A stretch of DNA of 64,000 nucleotides, taken from assembly GCF_024763615.1 (NCBI RefSeq), contig NC_077222.1, positions 89,838,001 through 89,902,000 on the forward strand, in the 5' to 3' direction. Shown piece by piece: positions 23,481 through 37,407 of this stretch. The first letter of the stretch is position 1. Each line of letters begins with the position of its first letter. The stretch is from Phlebotomus papatasi. Its lineage: Eukaryota > Arthropoda > Insecta > Diptera > Psychodidae. The notes beneath the pieces were generated by a model that was not told the origin of the DNA, ran no database searches, and was given only the letters and a program-made list of their open reading frames with translations. The position numbers and the translations under genes are program-made.

Positions 23481-23999
23481 CGATGTGACAGATCGGCTGA
23501 TCGGCGCCGATCGCACACCGTGATCGACTGATAGGCAGCCGGTCTATGCGTTCTTTTCGATAACTGGTTTATTAGATTACTTGACATCCTCAAAGGCATC
23601 TACACTACACATTGGGAGCAATTTTTATCAAAAAATTGTTTTTTGACGGAAATCGTCTGCACTGTTGTAGATGGAAACGTCAAACTTTTGTCAAAAATGC
23701 ATTTTTTTTTATTAGAAAACTGTTCACTTGCCTTAGAGGTTTAAATCGGTCTTATATTGGCGCAAGTACCTGAGGAACCTTTAACTTTTAAATTAGATTT
23801 TTTTTCAATCCTTCTAAAGTCAACTGTCAAAAATCTGTCATAGAGCTTTGATTTCGAAATTTTGATTTGCAAAATGAATCACCCAGTATTTGTGAATGTG
23901 ATTTTTAAACTGGGTTGTAGGGGACTGTACAAAAACTGTCTACATTGTGTGTATTGTTCAATAAAAACGTTGGTTGTATACAATAAATTTTCATTGCAG
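23481..23999. other. Intron end upstream of the receptor exon
   Basis: Holds a perfect 14-bp palindrome GATCGGCGCCGATC at 23499-23512 and a diverged family I-like segment (about 23590-23720). It ends with the splice acceptor TTTTCATTGCAG at 23999. Confidence 0.5.
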
Positions 24000-24127
24000 C
24001 TAACATGCGTCCCAGTGGCAATAGTTCACAACCAAATGGACCGTCTGTGCAACGTGAGGAGGCAAATTCAGGATTTATTGAGATTATAATCATTGTTGTG
24101 TCCCTTCTTCTCTGCTTCATCATCATG
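24000..24127 (+). CDS. LpR: Lipophorin receptor, transmembrane exon (partial gene)
   Basis: This exon starts the visible part of an insect lipophorin receptor, an LDL-receptor relative that takes up lipoprotein at the cell surface. It is bounded by TTTTCATTGCAG before and GTGAGT after. The first two bases complete a codon from an upstream exon outside or unrecognised in this window, and the exon ends in phase 0. It encodes a short polar Ser/Asn/Gln-rich stalk (MRPSGNSSQPNGPSVQ), then a hydrophobic run from SGFIEIIIIVVSLLLCFIIM that continues into the next exon as the single membrane span. The internal ATG at 24005 is not a start: the reading is open to the acceptor and the protein needs its ligand-binding repeats, EGF modules and beta-propeller upstream. 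I found no cysteine-rich LDL-A or YWTD exons at 1-23999, so they probably lie further left. Identity rests on the two downstream exons. Confidence 0.88.
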
Positions 24128-27100
24128 GTGAGTATATTTTACATTTTCCTAACCAACCCTTCGGTCGCGCGCGCAAAAAAAAAAGTTACTCAATTTTGAT
24201 AGAACGATATTTTCCACTGAAAAGCTCTCGGAGCTTTTTTTCTGTGCTTAACGTTCCGCAATTGAGTCAAAAAAAAATGTGGTGTATGGGGTGAAAAGTT
24301 GTTTACAACAGTATCTAACGCCTTTACCACCCAAAAGCCAAAAGTTATCATCGATTCAATGGGCTTCTTTAATAGTTTTTTTTTCTACCCAGCATCATTC
24401 CGAGAGGGATATTGAGTTTCGATTGATGCTCTTTTTTGCCCTTTGTGAAAAGTTCTGCGGGAAGATAAGAAAAGGAGAAAACTGTGAGAGCTGTTTGATG
24501 AAATGACGAAGAAAGATAAATCCCTTTTTACTGAATGGTACTCTTGATGAAAATTCATGTATTGTTCATTTTCTTTTTGATAAATAATGACTTATTTCCG
24601 GGAAGATTTCCTTTTCCATCATTTCTGCAAAAGCTCATAATTTAACTGTCGAATGGAATTTTATCCCTATCTATAAACATTTTCCAGCTGGTATTGAAAT
24701 TTTTCAGGGGATTATCTTCTTTTTTGCAAAAGGGGGAGAAAATCTACTTGAAGTATAATTTCCATTCCTGCAATACTTTTTCTCCCTTCAATAAAAAATT
24801 CACAATAATTGATATTGCCAACTTAAGTGGAAAAGAAGTTCTTAACCTTTTTTCGAGTATTTGATTTCTTGTCCCTGTAAATTCAAGTGGAAAAACTCTC
24901 ACAAGATTTTGCTATTTAAATTTCCAAATAACATTTAAGTAGCTCCTTATATTGGCTTTCAACTCACTGTTGTAACTTGTATGAATAGACCGAAAGAGAC
25001 ACCTTGAAGATTTTTAAATTTTGAAAGATGTTTACGTTATCAGAACGTATGCATCTATTTGGAGTCATTCAGTCATTTTGCCAAAGGTGCAATAAGAAAT
25101 GTGAGGTTAAACAAAACCTAACCTAAGTGTACTATATATTTTTCGTATTAACTACACCTAAAAATGCAATTTGCATTTGTTTTTAGATGTGAGTAAATCT
25201 AAATGTAAAGCTTCGATTGCTCAAAATATTACATTCAAAAGCACAATTTTCCCAACACTTTTTTTACCAGATATTTTAGCTATGTTTAAATTGATAATCG
25301 GTAATTTGAGTTAGAATTTTTAGGTTAGATTTATAACCACAATTTCCAAATAATTTCAATTCTTTAACATTGTGATAATACTCATTTAAGATTTTTTTTC
25401 TCAATGGTTAATATTTTAAAGTAACCTTTAAAAAACAAGAATGTGAAATCCTGAATTTTACATAATTATCTTTCACTAAGTTTTTTTTAATTTAGAATTC
25501 AGCATACACAGTCATATAAGTTATTTCAGTGCTTTTTAAGGTTAAGCATATTGTAACTGCACATTCAAAATATTTTTGAGATATTCCACTTTGTCGCAGA
25601 ATGTAGCGTGACTGGTGAATTCACTTGTCTATTTATGTAAAATACAGAATTCCCGCCTCTTTTATCAAGCACGACTTTTTACTGTAATAAATTACTAGCA
25701 GTTGCCCATCGTGCTGGTATACGGGATGGATTATCGTGGATAACTGATAGTCTGCTTGTAATGAATTAGAAATTTTGCAACTGAGGGTACAGAACTGGGT
25801 TTCTGTCAGACAAGTAGTTGCGATAAACATTGGTCAAGGGGTGACTCATATGAATAAACCTGTATCTGCTGCTTGAAAACCGTTTAGCTAAACCCAAGGA
25901 ACCAGTCAGTCAACCTTCACAATGGTTCTTGACCCTCATTCAAACAATATACTAAAAATACTGAAGATATAGTGTACATATTTTTAAGACTTTATATTAT
26001 GCGATTTTCCACAAAAAAAGCAATTTTTCGCCTTTAAGGCGTAATTCTTTAGGGAAGTCACTGGAGACCAGACCCATCTCTAAAACCCGATTTCCAAAAA
26101 ATCCACCCTAGTTTGTCCGAGGGTGATTTTGTTGGGCAGAAGCCCTTTACCTCCGGTATCTAAAGCAGCTAATCCCGGTTACCAGGAATTAAAATCTTAA
26201 ATACTATCTAAACGAGAATGCGTTATTAAACACGTATCTTAATGGTTTCTGAATTTAAATCCCTTACAATAAATTCTTTCAAGCATTTTTAGATAGTGTA
26301 ACTTTCTAAGAAAAGAATTTATCACCCAGAATTCAAATCAGGAAAGAGAATGAAGGAAAATATTATCAAAATCAACGCGATGTCAAACTTACCGTGCGTA
26401 ACTACTTGTGCAAACTTTGCATAACTTTCCGAAATGTAAAAAAAGCAACAAAATGTACTTCTGTCCTTATTGGGTTATTTTTCCAACGTTATTGAAGAAC
26501 TGAAATAACTAAAAATTCTTTCCCGGAAACAATTGGGATATCAATTGCACAGAAATAAATTATTCAAAATCTTCTAGTTTGCGAATGGATTAATTAATAA
26601 TTAATTAATATATTATATTAATGCTGTTATTATACTGTTTACGATTAATACTGTTTCAGAAAATTAAAGTAGATTTTTTAATATTCTTTAAAAAAAAAAA
26701 CAGTAACACTTTAATTCCCAAAAGTAAAACTTTTTAAAGATTTTGGATATGTTTTGCTATTCTTTTCACGTTTTAACTCCTTAAAGACAATAAGGCCATA
26801 AATTGTGGGTAAGAATAAAATATTTTTCTGAATATTCATAGGAGAATATGACTATAAAATGATCATAGGGAAAATTTGCTTTTAAGTTCACGTGGCCCAA
26901 TCAACCTTAAAGGGTTAATATTTAAATAAAGGTTAAGACTAGTGAACTTTCCGGAAAAAAAAACACTTGAAATTCATTTGAAATTCAAATAATGGCGTAG
27001 AGAGGAAGGGACAGAGATAAGCCGTTGCCCCACCTATAAAGTATGTTAAAGAACACTAAGATTTAGACCACCTTCAGGGCTTTACCACCCAAAAAAGTGC

Positions 27101-29090
27101 TTTTATTGGCGTTTGGAAGGTCTTTTGTAAAATCTCATAAACGTTCCTAAAAATCCAATATCATTCAATTTAGATTAAAAATGCATTATTGAGTTTAAAA
27201 AAAAAAAGATATCAAAAAATATTACATCAAAAATTTCAAATTGGATTTTGAGGAGGACGTAGGAAGATTGTGATTTTCTCAAAAAAATAGTCTCAACTTC
27301 GATTAGCTTTTAGTGAATATCTCAAGCTTTCCAAGCCTGCCTAACACAGCAAAAATCGATTTAACATTAAGCCTTTTTTTAAATATTTTGATAGAAACTT
27401 TGAAAAACTTGAGGCTCTAAGAACATTTTCCATTATTTTTCCGGTATTATCATCTAGGAAATGTATTTTTGGTTATCTCAAGCAAGCTTTCGGTTTATGA
27501 AATACACTAGTTTCATCAATATTATGCTTAAAGCCGCTTTTTAAGTTTATAAAATATTTTTCCTAATTCTTGTTCGCGTTAATTGGCAAAAGAGATAATA
27601 TTCTGTTTTTGAAAAACTAATGAAAATGTTATATAAATGAGTTATCCGAAGAGAACTAATCATCAAAATCACTGAGAAAAAAAAGAGGGTGCGATTAACA
27701 TTTTTTCCTCATAACACTAACACTTTTTAGGTGTAAAAATATATCAACATTTTTTAATGTTAATTTTACACCTTTTTAAGGGTAAAAAGGGTAAAATTAA
27801 CATGAAAAAAGGATAACTTTAACCCCTAATACACCTAAAAAGGGTATTATTTACACCGATTTCGGATCAATACTGCAGGGTAAAATTAACATTTCTGGAA
27901 TGTTAATTTAACTTTTTCGGATTTCTCTCAGTGATCGAACTAAAATTACCTTTATGGCGCTTTTAAAGAAGTCTTCTAAAGCCTTTTTGGTCAAAGGACA
28001 GTTTTTTTTTGGATATTATTCAAGATTAAATGCAATTTTCTCCAGGAAAAGTAACTCAGGTCAAAAAATGGGTCAGAGAACATAATTTTCTCAAAAATTA
28101 AAAATCAATAAATGATTTAATTGATTTTAAGTAACCTTAAGTTTATACAAATTGAATTATTTTTTTTTTCAATTTTAACTAGGGCTTAACTTGTCTAATT
28201 GGTTATTGATCCAGAGTTTTGAGAAAATTTTGATTTTGGATGAATATTGAGAGCTAATCATCCATAAGACTTTCAAAAAAAAAAACAATAAAACTTATGG
28301 CTATTTAGGATTTGAAGCCTTCGAGAACTTGGCTAAACCCATAGTACATTTATCATTGGAATAGTGCCTTAAATAAGGTTTGGATTGCAGTAGCATAAAA
28401 TGAAACAAAATTATCACGAAAAATTAGTATGCAAAGAGAATTAAAGGAAACAAATTCGTATTTAAAATAAAACCTAAATTAAAGATTAAATTGTGATTTT
28501 AAATCAAGATATTTCAACTTAATAAAATAATGTAGAAATTAAAAGAGATATTGAGAGATATGCAGAGATCAACCAAAAAGGAATCTGGTGACTCATTTAG
28601 GAATATCTGGTTACGGTCTTTTTTGTAAGAAGCATGTGAAACAGTATAAAGTTTATGTCACAGCCCTTTTCAAAACTTTCAGTGAATTCCCACGAAAATG
28701 CTGAAATTCCAATTATAGTTAAATATCATTGGCAGGAGAAGTTTACTTTTACATTAAGTTACATCTCAAATTATTAATTAAAATACAAATTGTATTGGTC
28801 CCTTAGTGAATGTACTCCTAGACATGTGTCAGGCATAGAAAATGTCACTGAAACTTCAAAGGGATCTTATGGGAAAACACGTGTTGCTGAAAATGTCGTT
28901 AATTTAATTAATTAGGCCATTGGTATTTTGTCTTTTATAGGGAAAATCCTTAGAAGAAAAAGGGATCTATTCTATTTTTGGGTTTATTTTTCCATGCGTA
29001 AAAATGTGTCTGATTTTTGCGCAACATTTCACACAATAGGAAAATTCCTTGAGACATTGTGCGACTAATGAACCTCTGTGATCCTTCCAG
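24128..29090 (+). other. Lipophorin receptor intron (about 5.0 kb)
   Basis: GT donor GTGAGTATAT and acceptor CCTTCCAG. No further exon was seen inside. It contains a diverged family J block (about 26035-26170) and a family B MITE (27670-27933); the rest is AT-rich DNA without features I can name. Confidence 0.8.
27670..27933. mobile_element. CACTGAG-ended MITE (family B), inverted orientation
   Basis: CACTGAG and CTCAGTG ends, AT duplication outside (27668-27669 and 27934-27935). The body is the reverse complement of the 12397 copy: GGGTGCGATTAAC near the left and TTTTTCGGATTTCTCTCAG at the right. Confidence 0.9.
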
Positions 29091-29234
29091 ATAAGTCTGT
29101 TCTGCTGCTATCGTCACTATCAGGCTAGAAATTTGACATCAATGAATTTCGACAATCCTGTGTATCGCAAGACCACCGAGGACACGTTCCAGATTGAGAA
29201 GCAGGGGATGCATGGCCACCGAATTGGCGAAGAG
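29091..29234 (+). CDS. LpR: Lipophorin receptor, cytoplasmic-tail exon with FDNPVY motif
   Basis: Exactly 48 codons, phase 0 at both ends. It finishes the membrane span (ISLFCCY), crosses into basic residues (RHYQAR), and encodes NLTSMNFDNPVYRKTTED, the tail signature of LDL-receptor family members. FDNPVY is the NPxY-type signal that recruits clathrin adaptors of the ARH/Dab type for endocytosis. The following TFQIEKQ and the end GHRIGEE fit the conserved end of insect lipophorin receptors, which continues with the AQEPL residues found in the last exon. Acceptor CCTTCCAG and donor GTGAGAGC are both strong. The surrounding minus-strand frames are chance. Confidence 0.95.
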
Positions 29235-30248
29235 GTGAGAGCTCTAACACGAGAATGTGCCGTCAGTACAAGATAAATGATTACAATTTGCAAAGGGTGG
29301 CAGGGGGCTAAGAAGGGGTGGGAAGAAGTGTTTGGGGGGTAATTGAAGACGAGATCGTTCCATCATTTGCGAGATAAGAAATGGATGGGTTGTGGGTGGT
29401 TTATCCGCTTGTGTCTGGAGTGGTTTTCTTGCTGAGAGGAAGGACATAGTCAACAAGAAAAAAATTATGGATAGATTTTCTGTTTTCATCTTCCACCAAG
29501 ATCCACTCACTTTGGGAGTATAATCGCATTTTTTTTTGCCCCCGCAGAATACATACATCTTTTTCTTTTTTTCTGGCTCACGAATCATAATGTATGAAAA
29601 TGGAATTTCAATGAAGATTGTGGCAAAAGGGAAGTGATACAAAATTTTCCACCAAGTGACACGAGTAAATAAAAAAAAACAGAAAGAATATTGTAATATG
29701 AGATGCTGTCGGGGAAGTTCTCAAAAGAGAAAACCTTTATCGTTTTTTGATGATGATCTCCGGGGGGACCTATTCCACGAAAGTTAAAGCCCTTTTTCTT
29801 AAATCTATTTCTTTTGCTGAACAGAATTTGCAATAAAAGGGGTAAAGTTAATAAAATTATGCAACTTTTGCTCACTTAGTGGTGAATTTTCGAAGCTAAA
29901 TGTCTCAAAGATTAATTTTCAAAGTTAAAGTTTGAAAATTTTGCTAACGTGATAACAAGGAAAATTTAAAAAAGTAAAGTTTTAAATAAGTCTTCAGTCT
30001 TCAATTTATTTTTGAAATTCAAAATTTTGAAAAAGAAAAGTGATTGAAGATATTAATTACACCCTCATTTGCTTTTAAAATAGAAGAGTTGCAAAGTACA
30101 TCGCTGACCAGTCAAGACTTTTTAAAGATTTGGACAGAAAAATTTATCAATTTATTCTTAAAATCGTTACCAAACAATGCCTTGTCTTGACCTAGTTTCA
30201 AAACAAAGAATTCCCTGATTTATTAGACGCTTTCTCCTTTTCAGCATA

Positions 30249-30439
30249 GGGGACGGCTTCGGGAAAAAACTCGTTTTTCTATGTTCGTAATGGATTTGAC
30301 CTATGGCTCTTTTCACGAAAATTGAAGCATTGGACTAGCTATTAAAAAGTAGTATTAGAACGAGTCAAAGTCATTAAAAACGTATTGAAAAAATGAATTG
30401 TTCGAAGCATGTGTCGTCCAAAGGTAGCGCTCCTTCCCC
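30249..30439. mobile_element. Family H MITE
   Basis: GGGGACGGCTTCGGG left, GGTAGCGCTCCTTCCCC right, TA on both sides (30247-30248 and 30440-30441). Inner words TAATGGATTTGACC and GTCGTCCAAAGG match the copies at 1211 and 32246. Confidence 0.75.
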
Positions 30440-30440
30440 T

Positions 30441-31396
30441 ACAGAATTTATAAAGTGCCAAAAGAAAAACTTTGCAAAGGCATACGAAAGAAAACCTAAT
30501 TGGTTTTAGTTATTTTCCAAAATTTAAAATATAAATTTTAATTTTATAAAAAACTTTTTATTTACCTTCACCATTAATAAAATTTAAAATTGTATATCGT
30601 AAAAAAATAAACATTCTACATTTAAATTAAATTAAGGCAAAATCTGCAAAATGGAATAAAAACAGACAGATACTAAATATTAATATTAAAAAATCAAATA
30701 TTTTTCTTGTTTAAAGTGCCAAATGTTTTTATAAGAACTTATAATTTGGGACAGCTTGCAATTTTAGGCGCTTTAAGGGTAATGTCGGACACTAAATGAA
30801 AAAAATAGAATTACCTTCAAATATTTAAGGAATAGGTTTTGTTTTATCAGAAATTCCAAGACCTTTTCAAGGAGCGCAAATATGATACTATTCGGTACAG
30901 AATAGTATCAGTATCAGTACAGAATTTATAAAGTGCCAAAAGAAAAACTTTGGAAACGTATTGGACAGAAATTTTAATTGGTTTTAGTTATTTTCCAAAA
31001 TTTATAATATAAGTTTTAATTTTATAAAAAACTGCTTTTTTTATTTACCTTCACCATTAAAAATTTTCAAAATCGTATATCGTAAAAAAAGAAGCATTCA
31101 ACATTTAAATTAAATTAAGGCAGAATTTGCAAAATAGAATAAAAACAGATACTAAAATAATAATTAAAATTAAATATTTTCTTTGTTTAAAGTGCCAAAT
31201 GTTTTTATAAGTGCTTATAATTTGGGACAGCTTGCAATTTTAGGCGCTTTAAGGGTAATGTCGGACACTAAATTAAGAAAATAAATTATCTTCAAAAATT
31301 AAGGAATAGTTATCGTTTTATCAGAAATTCCAAGACCTTTCCAATGAGCCCAAATATGATAATATTCGTTTGAGAAGTACGCTCTATAAAGCCATT
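30441..31396. repeat. Tandem duplication with 478-bp period
   Basis: ACAGAATTTATAAAGTGCCA begins both copies, at 30441 and 30919. The order of later blocks (TTGGTTTTAGTTATTTTCCA, GGGACAGCTTGCAATTTTAG, TCAGAAATTCCAAGACCTTT) is the same in each. The copies have diverged by scattered substitutions and small indels. Copy two continues into a longer dispersed repeat, to about 31750, also seen at 58990-59200. Confidence 0.85.
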
Positions 31397-32245
31397 ATAA
31401 CCTTTGCCCTTGAAAAACCGTTATTAGCAATGACTTAATGGGATTTTTATATAAGGACGAAATGTCTGCCTGACTAATTTCTAAAACACATCCAAAAATG
31501 AAAAAAATTGCATGACGCGTTTTCGAGCAAGCGCAAAAAACATGGTTTTGGTGGAGGGCAAAAGAAAGACTTAGGTATTAATTGTCCCAGCGTCGACTTA
31601 TGGGGGGGTCCCCTGAAGATCTTAAGTCTCCATTTATAACCGTTTGGGCTTTAGACTAATAAAGGCCGGATAGTCAGACGAACGGATGGGCAAACAGACA
31701 TCATTGCTCCGAAATCGTCTGTAATATGAAGTTATATAGGAAAAAGTGGTCCCTGAGGGGTGGAAGGTGGAAATTTAAGGTTATGTTTCTTATTTTGGAC
31801 AATGTTTTGTTTCTCAATATTCTAGAATTTTTTTTAATTTTTGTGAAGATTAGTTTGTATAATGCTTAAAAGAAAACAAGGAATCATCTTACAATATCGA
31901 TAAGTCTTCGAAAACTCCCTCAAGATAAAGGGGAATCTATGCGTATTTTGAATGTCGAAAACAACTCTATTCAATAAATGAAATGGAAAGTTTCTGGGCT
32001 TCTTGGGACATCAGGGGACCCTTTTTATAATGAGGAAGAAGACTTGATCAGTTGGTTTCTTGAAATGGGCTAAAATATCAGCTGTCCAAAATTGCAAGCA
32101 AAATGTCCCGAATTACAAGCAAAGTGAAAATAGTTCTATAACTCGTTTTAGCGATTTATAAATATAATTAAAAAACTATTGGCCAGTTATTTCAAAATAA
32201 TTTTTATGAGTTTTCTTTCTTTTTGAAATTGAGATTTTTTATTAG

Positions 32246-32457
32246 GGGAAAGAGCGCTTCCTTCGAAATACTCAAGCTTCGGACAATTTATTTTTATTCA
32301 CGTTTTTAATGGATTTGACTTGTGGTCCTTTCGGGAAATTTAGGGCATTGGCCTAGCTATTAAAATATAATATTACAGTGAGTCAAATTTATTAAAAACT
32401 ATTGAAAAAACTGAGTTGTTCGAAGCTTTAGTCGTCTGAAGGCACCATGTTTTCCCT
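32246..32457. mobile_element. Family H MITE
   Basis: GGGGAAAGAGCGCTTCCTTC left with the inverted GAAGGCACCATGTTTTCCC right; TA at 32244-32245 outside. ACGTTTTTAATGGATTTGAC is shared with the 30249 copy. Confidence 0.7.
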
Positions 32458-33492
32458 TATACAAATTATTGTTGGAACTTTGCAACTTTCTTTAAATTTC
32501 TTGATAAGTTCTTTGAGAAGTTGTAACTGCAGAATAGGTCCCTATGCTGTAATTTGTGTGTTTTATGACGTGCATAATAGCTAATTTCTTTTTTTTTTCA
32601 ATACTTCTATTCGCAGAAACCTCTTTCTCTATCCACCTAAAAAAATATTAAATAAACCCTCAAAAAATGTAGACGATATAATTTTAATGCAAAAATATGA
32701 GAAATGATGGACGAACAGAAATTAACATGGTAATGTGAAATTTTATTAACAAAACTCATAAAGTTGTTTTAATGAGAAATAACGATGCTGAAGAGTATGA
32801 GAATAATTCACATTTCCAAATTGGACACCTCACAGAAAATTCCATATTATAATTCAAAAAAAAAAGATTTTTTTTCCATCATTTTTTTTGCGGTGATGAG
32901 CAGAAAAAAATGTATATGAATATCACAAAATAACAAAGTGGAAAATTTCATTTCAGTGAGACTCTTTTGACTCTTCAAATAGAAACCAAAAAGTGTGAGA
33001 GAAAAAGCTCTATATACCAATTTTAACAGAATGTGATTTTCAATGTAATTTTCCGGTGAAAAACAAGGAAGTATCCTTCGGAAATTCAGAGGTGAAAATA
33101 AATTATTTATTACATTTTATCTGGGAATCTTTATGAGATTCTTTCCCATTGCTAACAAACACGGAAAATGTTGCAAGTAAATTTAAAGTCAATGGGATTT
33201 CCGTCAATTTTTTTTTTGGGATAGAATTTTGGGGTAACATCAATAAAAGTCACCATGAAAAGTTATTTGAAGTACAGAGTGTCTATTGAGTTTTGTCCCG
33301 GAAAATTGGGTTTTTTTTTTGGAGGCAGAATTGCAGTTAAGAAGCTTGAGGATTAGGCTAAAAATACATTAGCAAAAATTCCCTTATGGAAAACATCACA
33401 AAATGAGAAGAAAAATTGAGGAATTTATTAAATTTCTTTTGTTATTTTTTCAACGTTGAATTTAAACCTGTTGAAAACAGTAAAGCACTTCC

Positions 33493-33665
33493 CAGCGGAC
33501 ACCAAATGCTAACCGATTTCAATTCAGCTGAAAACATATATATTTTCAACTGAATTCCGCTAACCTTAAAATGACACTCACGATGCAATGCCATTTCCAT
33601 ATATTTGGTTAGCACTTTTTGTTCGAGAACTGCTGACCGTTCAGCATATTTTTGATGATCGGTTT
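33493..33665. mobile_element. Partial hAT-like MITE (family W)
   Basis: CAGCGGACACCAAATGCTAA at the left is the end of the family W element in reverse. AACTGCTGACCGTTCAGCAT near the right matches the interior of 23268-23480 and 45644-45863. The second terminus is missing. Confidence 0.65.
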
Positions 33666-34146
33666 TTAAAAATACGTTTTCGATTTTTTAATATTTATTT
33701 TAAAAATAACCTTTGGAATTCATTAAACTCTAACCTCAACAGGTTTTAGAGGTTAGAAGTCTCGATATAGTATTTTTTGGAATAGACTCTCCTAATCATA
33801 GAAAATAAAAACATTTTAACCTTAAAATTTTTCAAAATATAATTTTTGTTTTTGGTATCTGAGCTTAGGTTATGCCATATAATAATAATAATTAAAAAAA
33901 ATAATTCTACGAGTATCATAAACTTATCCTTTTTGCTTCCAGAAATAAGCTCTGATTTTTTGAGGTTATGTTGATAAAATATTGTTCTAACCTTACTTTT
34001 AATATGACACATTTAACCTTTTAACATAAACTAACTTCTTCGTTTTAATGTTCTACCTTCATGCAGAGTTATTTTAAGAAGTTTCTATATAAAATAAAAT
34101 CATGAAATCATATTTTGAAGCATATTTTTTAAGTATTGCGCCTTAT

Positions 34147-34253
34147 GGCCCCTATACACTAGGGAAATTTATGTCCATATTTAGGAGTTTTTCCTATAGA
34201 AGCGTAGGCAATTTGCTTCAATATGGCCACAAATTTCTCAAATGTATAGACTT
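34147..34253. mobile_element. Small family I element
   Basis: CCCCTATACACTAGGGAAAT is mirrored by ATTTCTCAAATGTATAGACT. TTTAGGAGTTTTTCCTA pairs internally. No reading frame. Confidence 0.5.
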
Positions 34254-37200
34254 TTTAATAACTTGAAATCATGCATGACCTAATCCTGAAAATATTGCCA
34301 AAGAAAAGAAAATTTCATAGTAGCTTAATTGAGGTTAGAATTTAATCCATTCCAAATTTAAAGAACTTTTGGATCCTTTTTTATCGCGAGAAATTAGAAA
34401 AGAATCCTCTACACAAAGTGATTTTCTCGCGTGGATTTTTTTAGGTTAGGTTTAAAATAACCTCAAAGTTTTTGAATAATCTATCCAACAAAGAATTAGG
34501 TTCATCATGTTTTTTGATTAACTGTTATTAGTTAGAATTGTGAGAAAAATGCGAAACAAAATATAGTAGAATCTCTCAAATCTGAATCTTTCAATTCCGA
34601 AAGACCGACGCGACGCCGAAGGTTGAATTCAAAATGTCAAATGTTAGGTTATGTTAATAAAATTCCCTTTTATACCCTTTAAAAATTTGGTTTTTAATCA
34701 CTCGACTTTAACTAAAACCTTCTGGAAATTACAAAAATCCCTTTTTTAGTAAATTATGTTAAGAATTGATTTTATTCAAAATTCGTCCTGATTTTATTTT
34801 GGGTTAGTTACAAAGGAAATTGTAGATTTCTAAATAATTTTTAAACTAATATAAATCCTTCCAAAGAAATAAAATCTTTACTGCATTCAAAACTTATATA
34901 TTTTTTAACTTTAAAAATCAATATAACCTCACTTTTGCCATGATTCTCTCTCATTTGTGTTTTAGGGTATTTGAAAATGAGGTTATTTAAAGGATAACCT
35001 AACTTTTTATCTAGAAAAAAAAGCTCATTTTCTTTTGGACACGCCCCTGGCAAGTTCCCTGAAATTTGAAGCCACTTTCTCGTATTTCGATTTAAATTTA
35101 TATGGGAATTTTTTTGCACTCGCGACCGTTACGCTAAATATCTAAAAAGTGAGAAGTTTTTCCGTATTATAAGATACCTTTCCGTATGGAGGAATAAATA
35201 TCTTAAATTTTTGTTTAAATACATTTTTTCCTCGGAGGACTGTAAGCTGAGTCCGAGATCAATTTAGGAAATTGGCTTCAAAAAGCTCCATATAAAAAAA
35301 TTAACATGCCATGCTTCCTTTTGGATTTTTGTAAAAAAAAATCTCAACCAAATTAATTAAAACCTTTTTCTGAATTCTGATAAAATTAAACTATTCAGTC
35401 TGCTAAAAAACCTTCGGTCAACTGGGACAATAATTAAGGATACCCTGTACTGTTCGAAAAGAACCACTGCGGAAGGCACCATCACCCTCGAAGTTAATGA
35501 AAAGCCCAATAAAAATTTCCACTTCCATTCAGAAGTACAATTTACGAATTTTATGATTCTTCCCTGGACCTTTCGTAAACATTTACTCAACTAATTAATT
35601 GATTTTGATAATTGATGCGCATTTACCGTACTATACCAATTGGTTTAGAGCTTTTCTTCTCACTGTTCAATTGACATTTATTTTCCAATTAATTAAATAG
35701 TGTGCGGAAATGGGTCAGAAAATAGGAAATACTTTTCACCACTAAAGTTCCCACTAAAAAAAAATCTCAGTAAAATATTATTACATTGTTCCACAAAATA
35801 CATCAATGAATGATGGGAAAAGTGCACAAAAAATTGAGCTTAAAGCTTCCCAATTAGAGAATGGTTTTTCATGACAGTTTTCTACCCTGAAATTTTACAC
35901 TCTCAAATAATATTTCATTTTCAAATTGAAACATAGCGAAATTTTTAATTAAGGCCATTTTCAATCGAATTGCGAGGTGGATTTTGGTGGATAAATTGTT
36001 ACAAATTTTCAGTTTGAAACTTTGTGCCAAAATTTGTGCTAAAATTATTAAATTGAAATGTTCCCAGGGTTTTTTTTCTGGAGGGGGATGACTGTGGGTG
36101 TTTTATTGTTGGGGTAATTTTTCCCCAAAACAGAAAAAAAATCATACTGAATTGCACGTGTTTCACAAACTATATCTAGCACTGGTTTGGGGCATCAAAA
36201 AAAAAACAAGAATAAATGGTCAGAACACAGAAAACTCCCTGTAAAATTGACAGAGAGAGAGAGAGCTGAAATAAGGGAAAAATTCAAAACTTTTAACTTT
36301 TTTACCTCTCATTTTAATGCTTGCAAACACATGGGGGAGCAAATTTATTGCGTAGAGGGAATTTTCCCAGAATGTATGCTTAATAAATAAAAGGACGGGT
36401 AAGTTTTTGGATGTTGTGTGCATGTTGAGACAAATGAAAAAAATAAATTTTAGCTTTGAGAGACAAAGAGAAAAGTGAGAAGAGATTGAGTGCAAAACTT
36501 TCTAAGAAGGAAAAAAAGCATATCAAATTTTTAGGAAGTTTCGCTTTTTGATAAGTATTGTGTTTCTTTCAAAATTAGTCGATTGTACACTTGAATAAAA
36601 TTTGCAAAAAAGCTTAAAGCTAAAACATTATCTCCACAATAATTAAAATTGGTACAGTGTTAAATTACACAGAAGCCCGGATTGGCAAAATTTTACTAAG
36701 AGCTCTGCAAATATATTTTCGTAAAATTCGTAATGATGATTAAGCCGATTATATGACAACTCGAATGATATTTTGCATCATGCAAAATGAACAAATGATT
36801 GTTTTAATTGGAAAACAATTAGAATAATAATTAAAATTTTGTGAAGTATAATAAATACACGTTTACCATTCGCGGAAACTTACCAAATAAATTAGGACAA
36901 GATATTTATTTTACATCGATTTCAGTCAATTCTAAGTAATATAGATTTAGATGCATATTAAAGGCAGATAACCTTACTGGGATGAATCCAAAACTCTCAT
37001 TTGGAATATGAACCATTATGAGACATTCCTGGCAACTACAAGAAATTGTGCTCAAATTACTGAATTTTTGCTGAAATTTGAGGTTATGTTCTAGGTTTTT
37101 GAGGAAAGAGGTTAGGTTTCAAGAGTGTCAAATTATGAACTTCCTAAAGTTTGATTTTGAAAGTCGATATCTTACTCCTTAAAAACAGACCGCTACTTCT

Positions 37201-37407
37201 TTCCAATATTTATTTTTAAAGTTATTTATTCTAATTTTCTAAACTCGTTTAAAATAAATTATTTGTTTTTACATATAAAAGGTATTTTTTGATAAGATAT
37301 TTAGGACTTTTATTCATTCCAAAAACTCTATAAGATAGGTTATATTATTTCAAAGATCATTTTACGGTCAAGTAAAAGTTGATTTCAAAAGGTGACATTT
37401 GAAGTTA

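Noticed and set aside
1..24000. Upstream ligand-binding exons of the lipophorin receptor
   Set aside because: No cysteine-rich LDL-A, EGF or YWTD-type exon was seen by eye; they probably lie outside the window.
29244..29642. 132-codon minus-strand frame beside the receptor exon
   Set aside because: Antisense to intron sequence, with Lys/Pro runs and no domain. It begins inside the donor region of the receptor exon.
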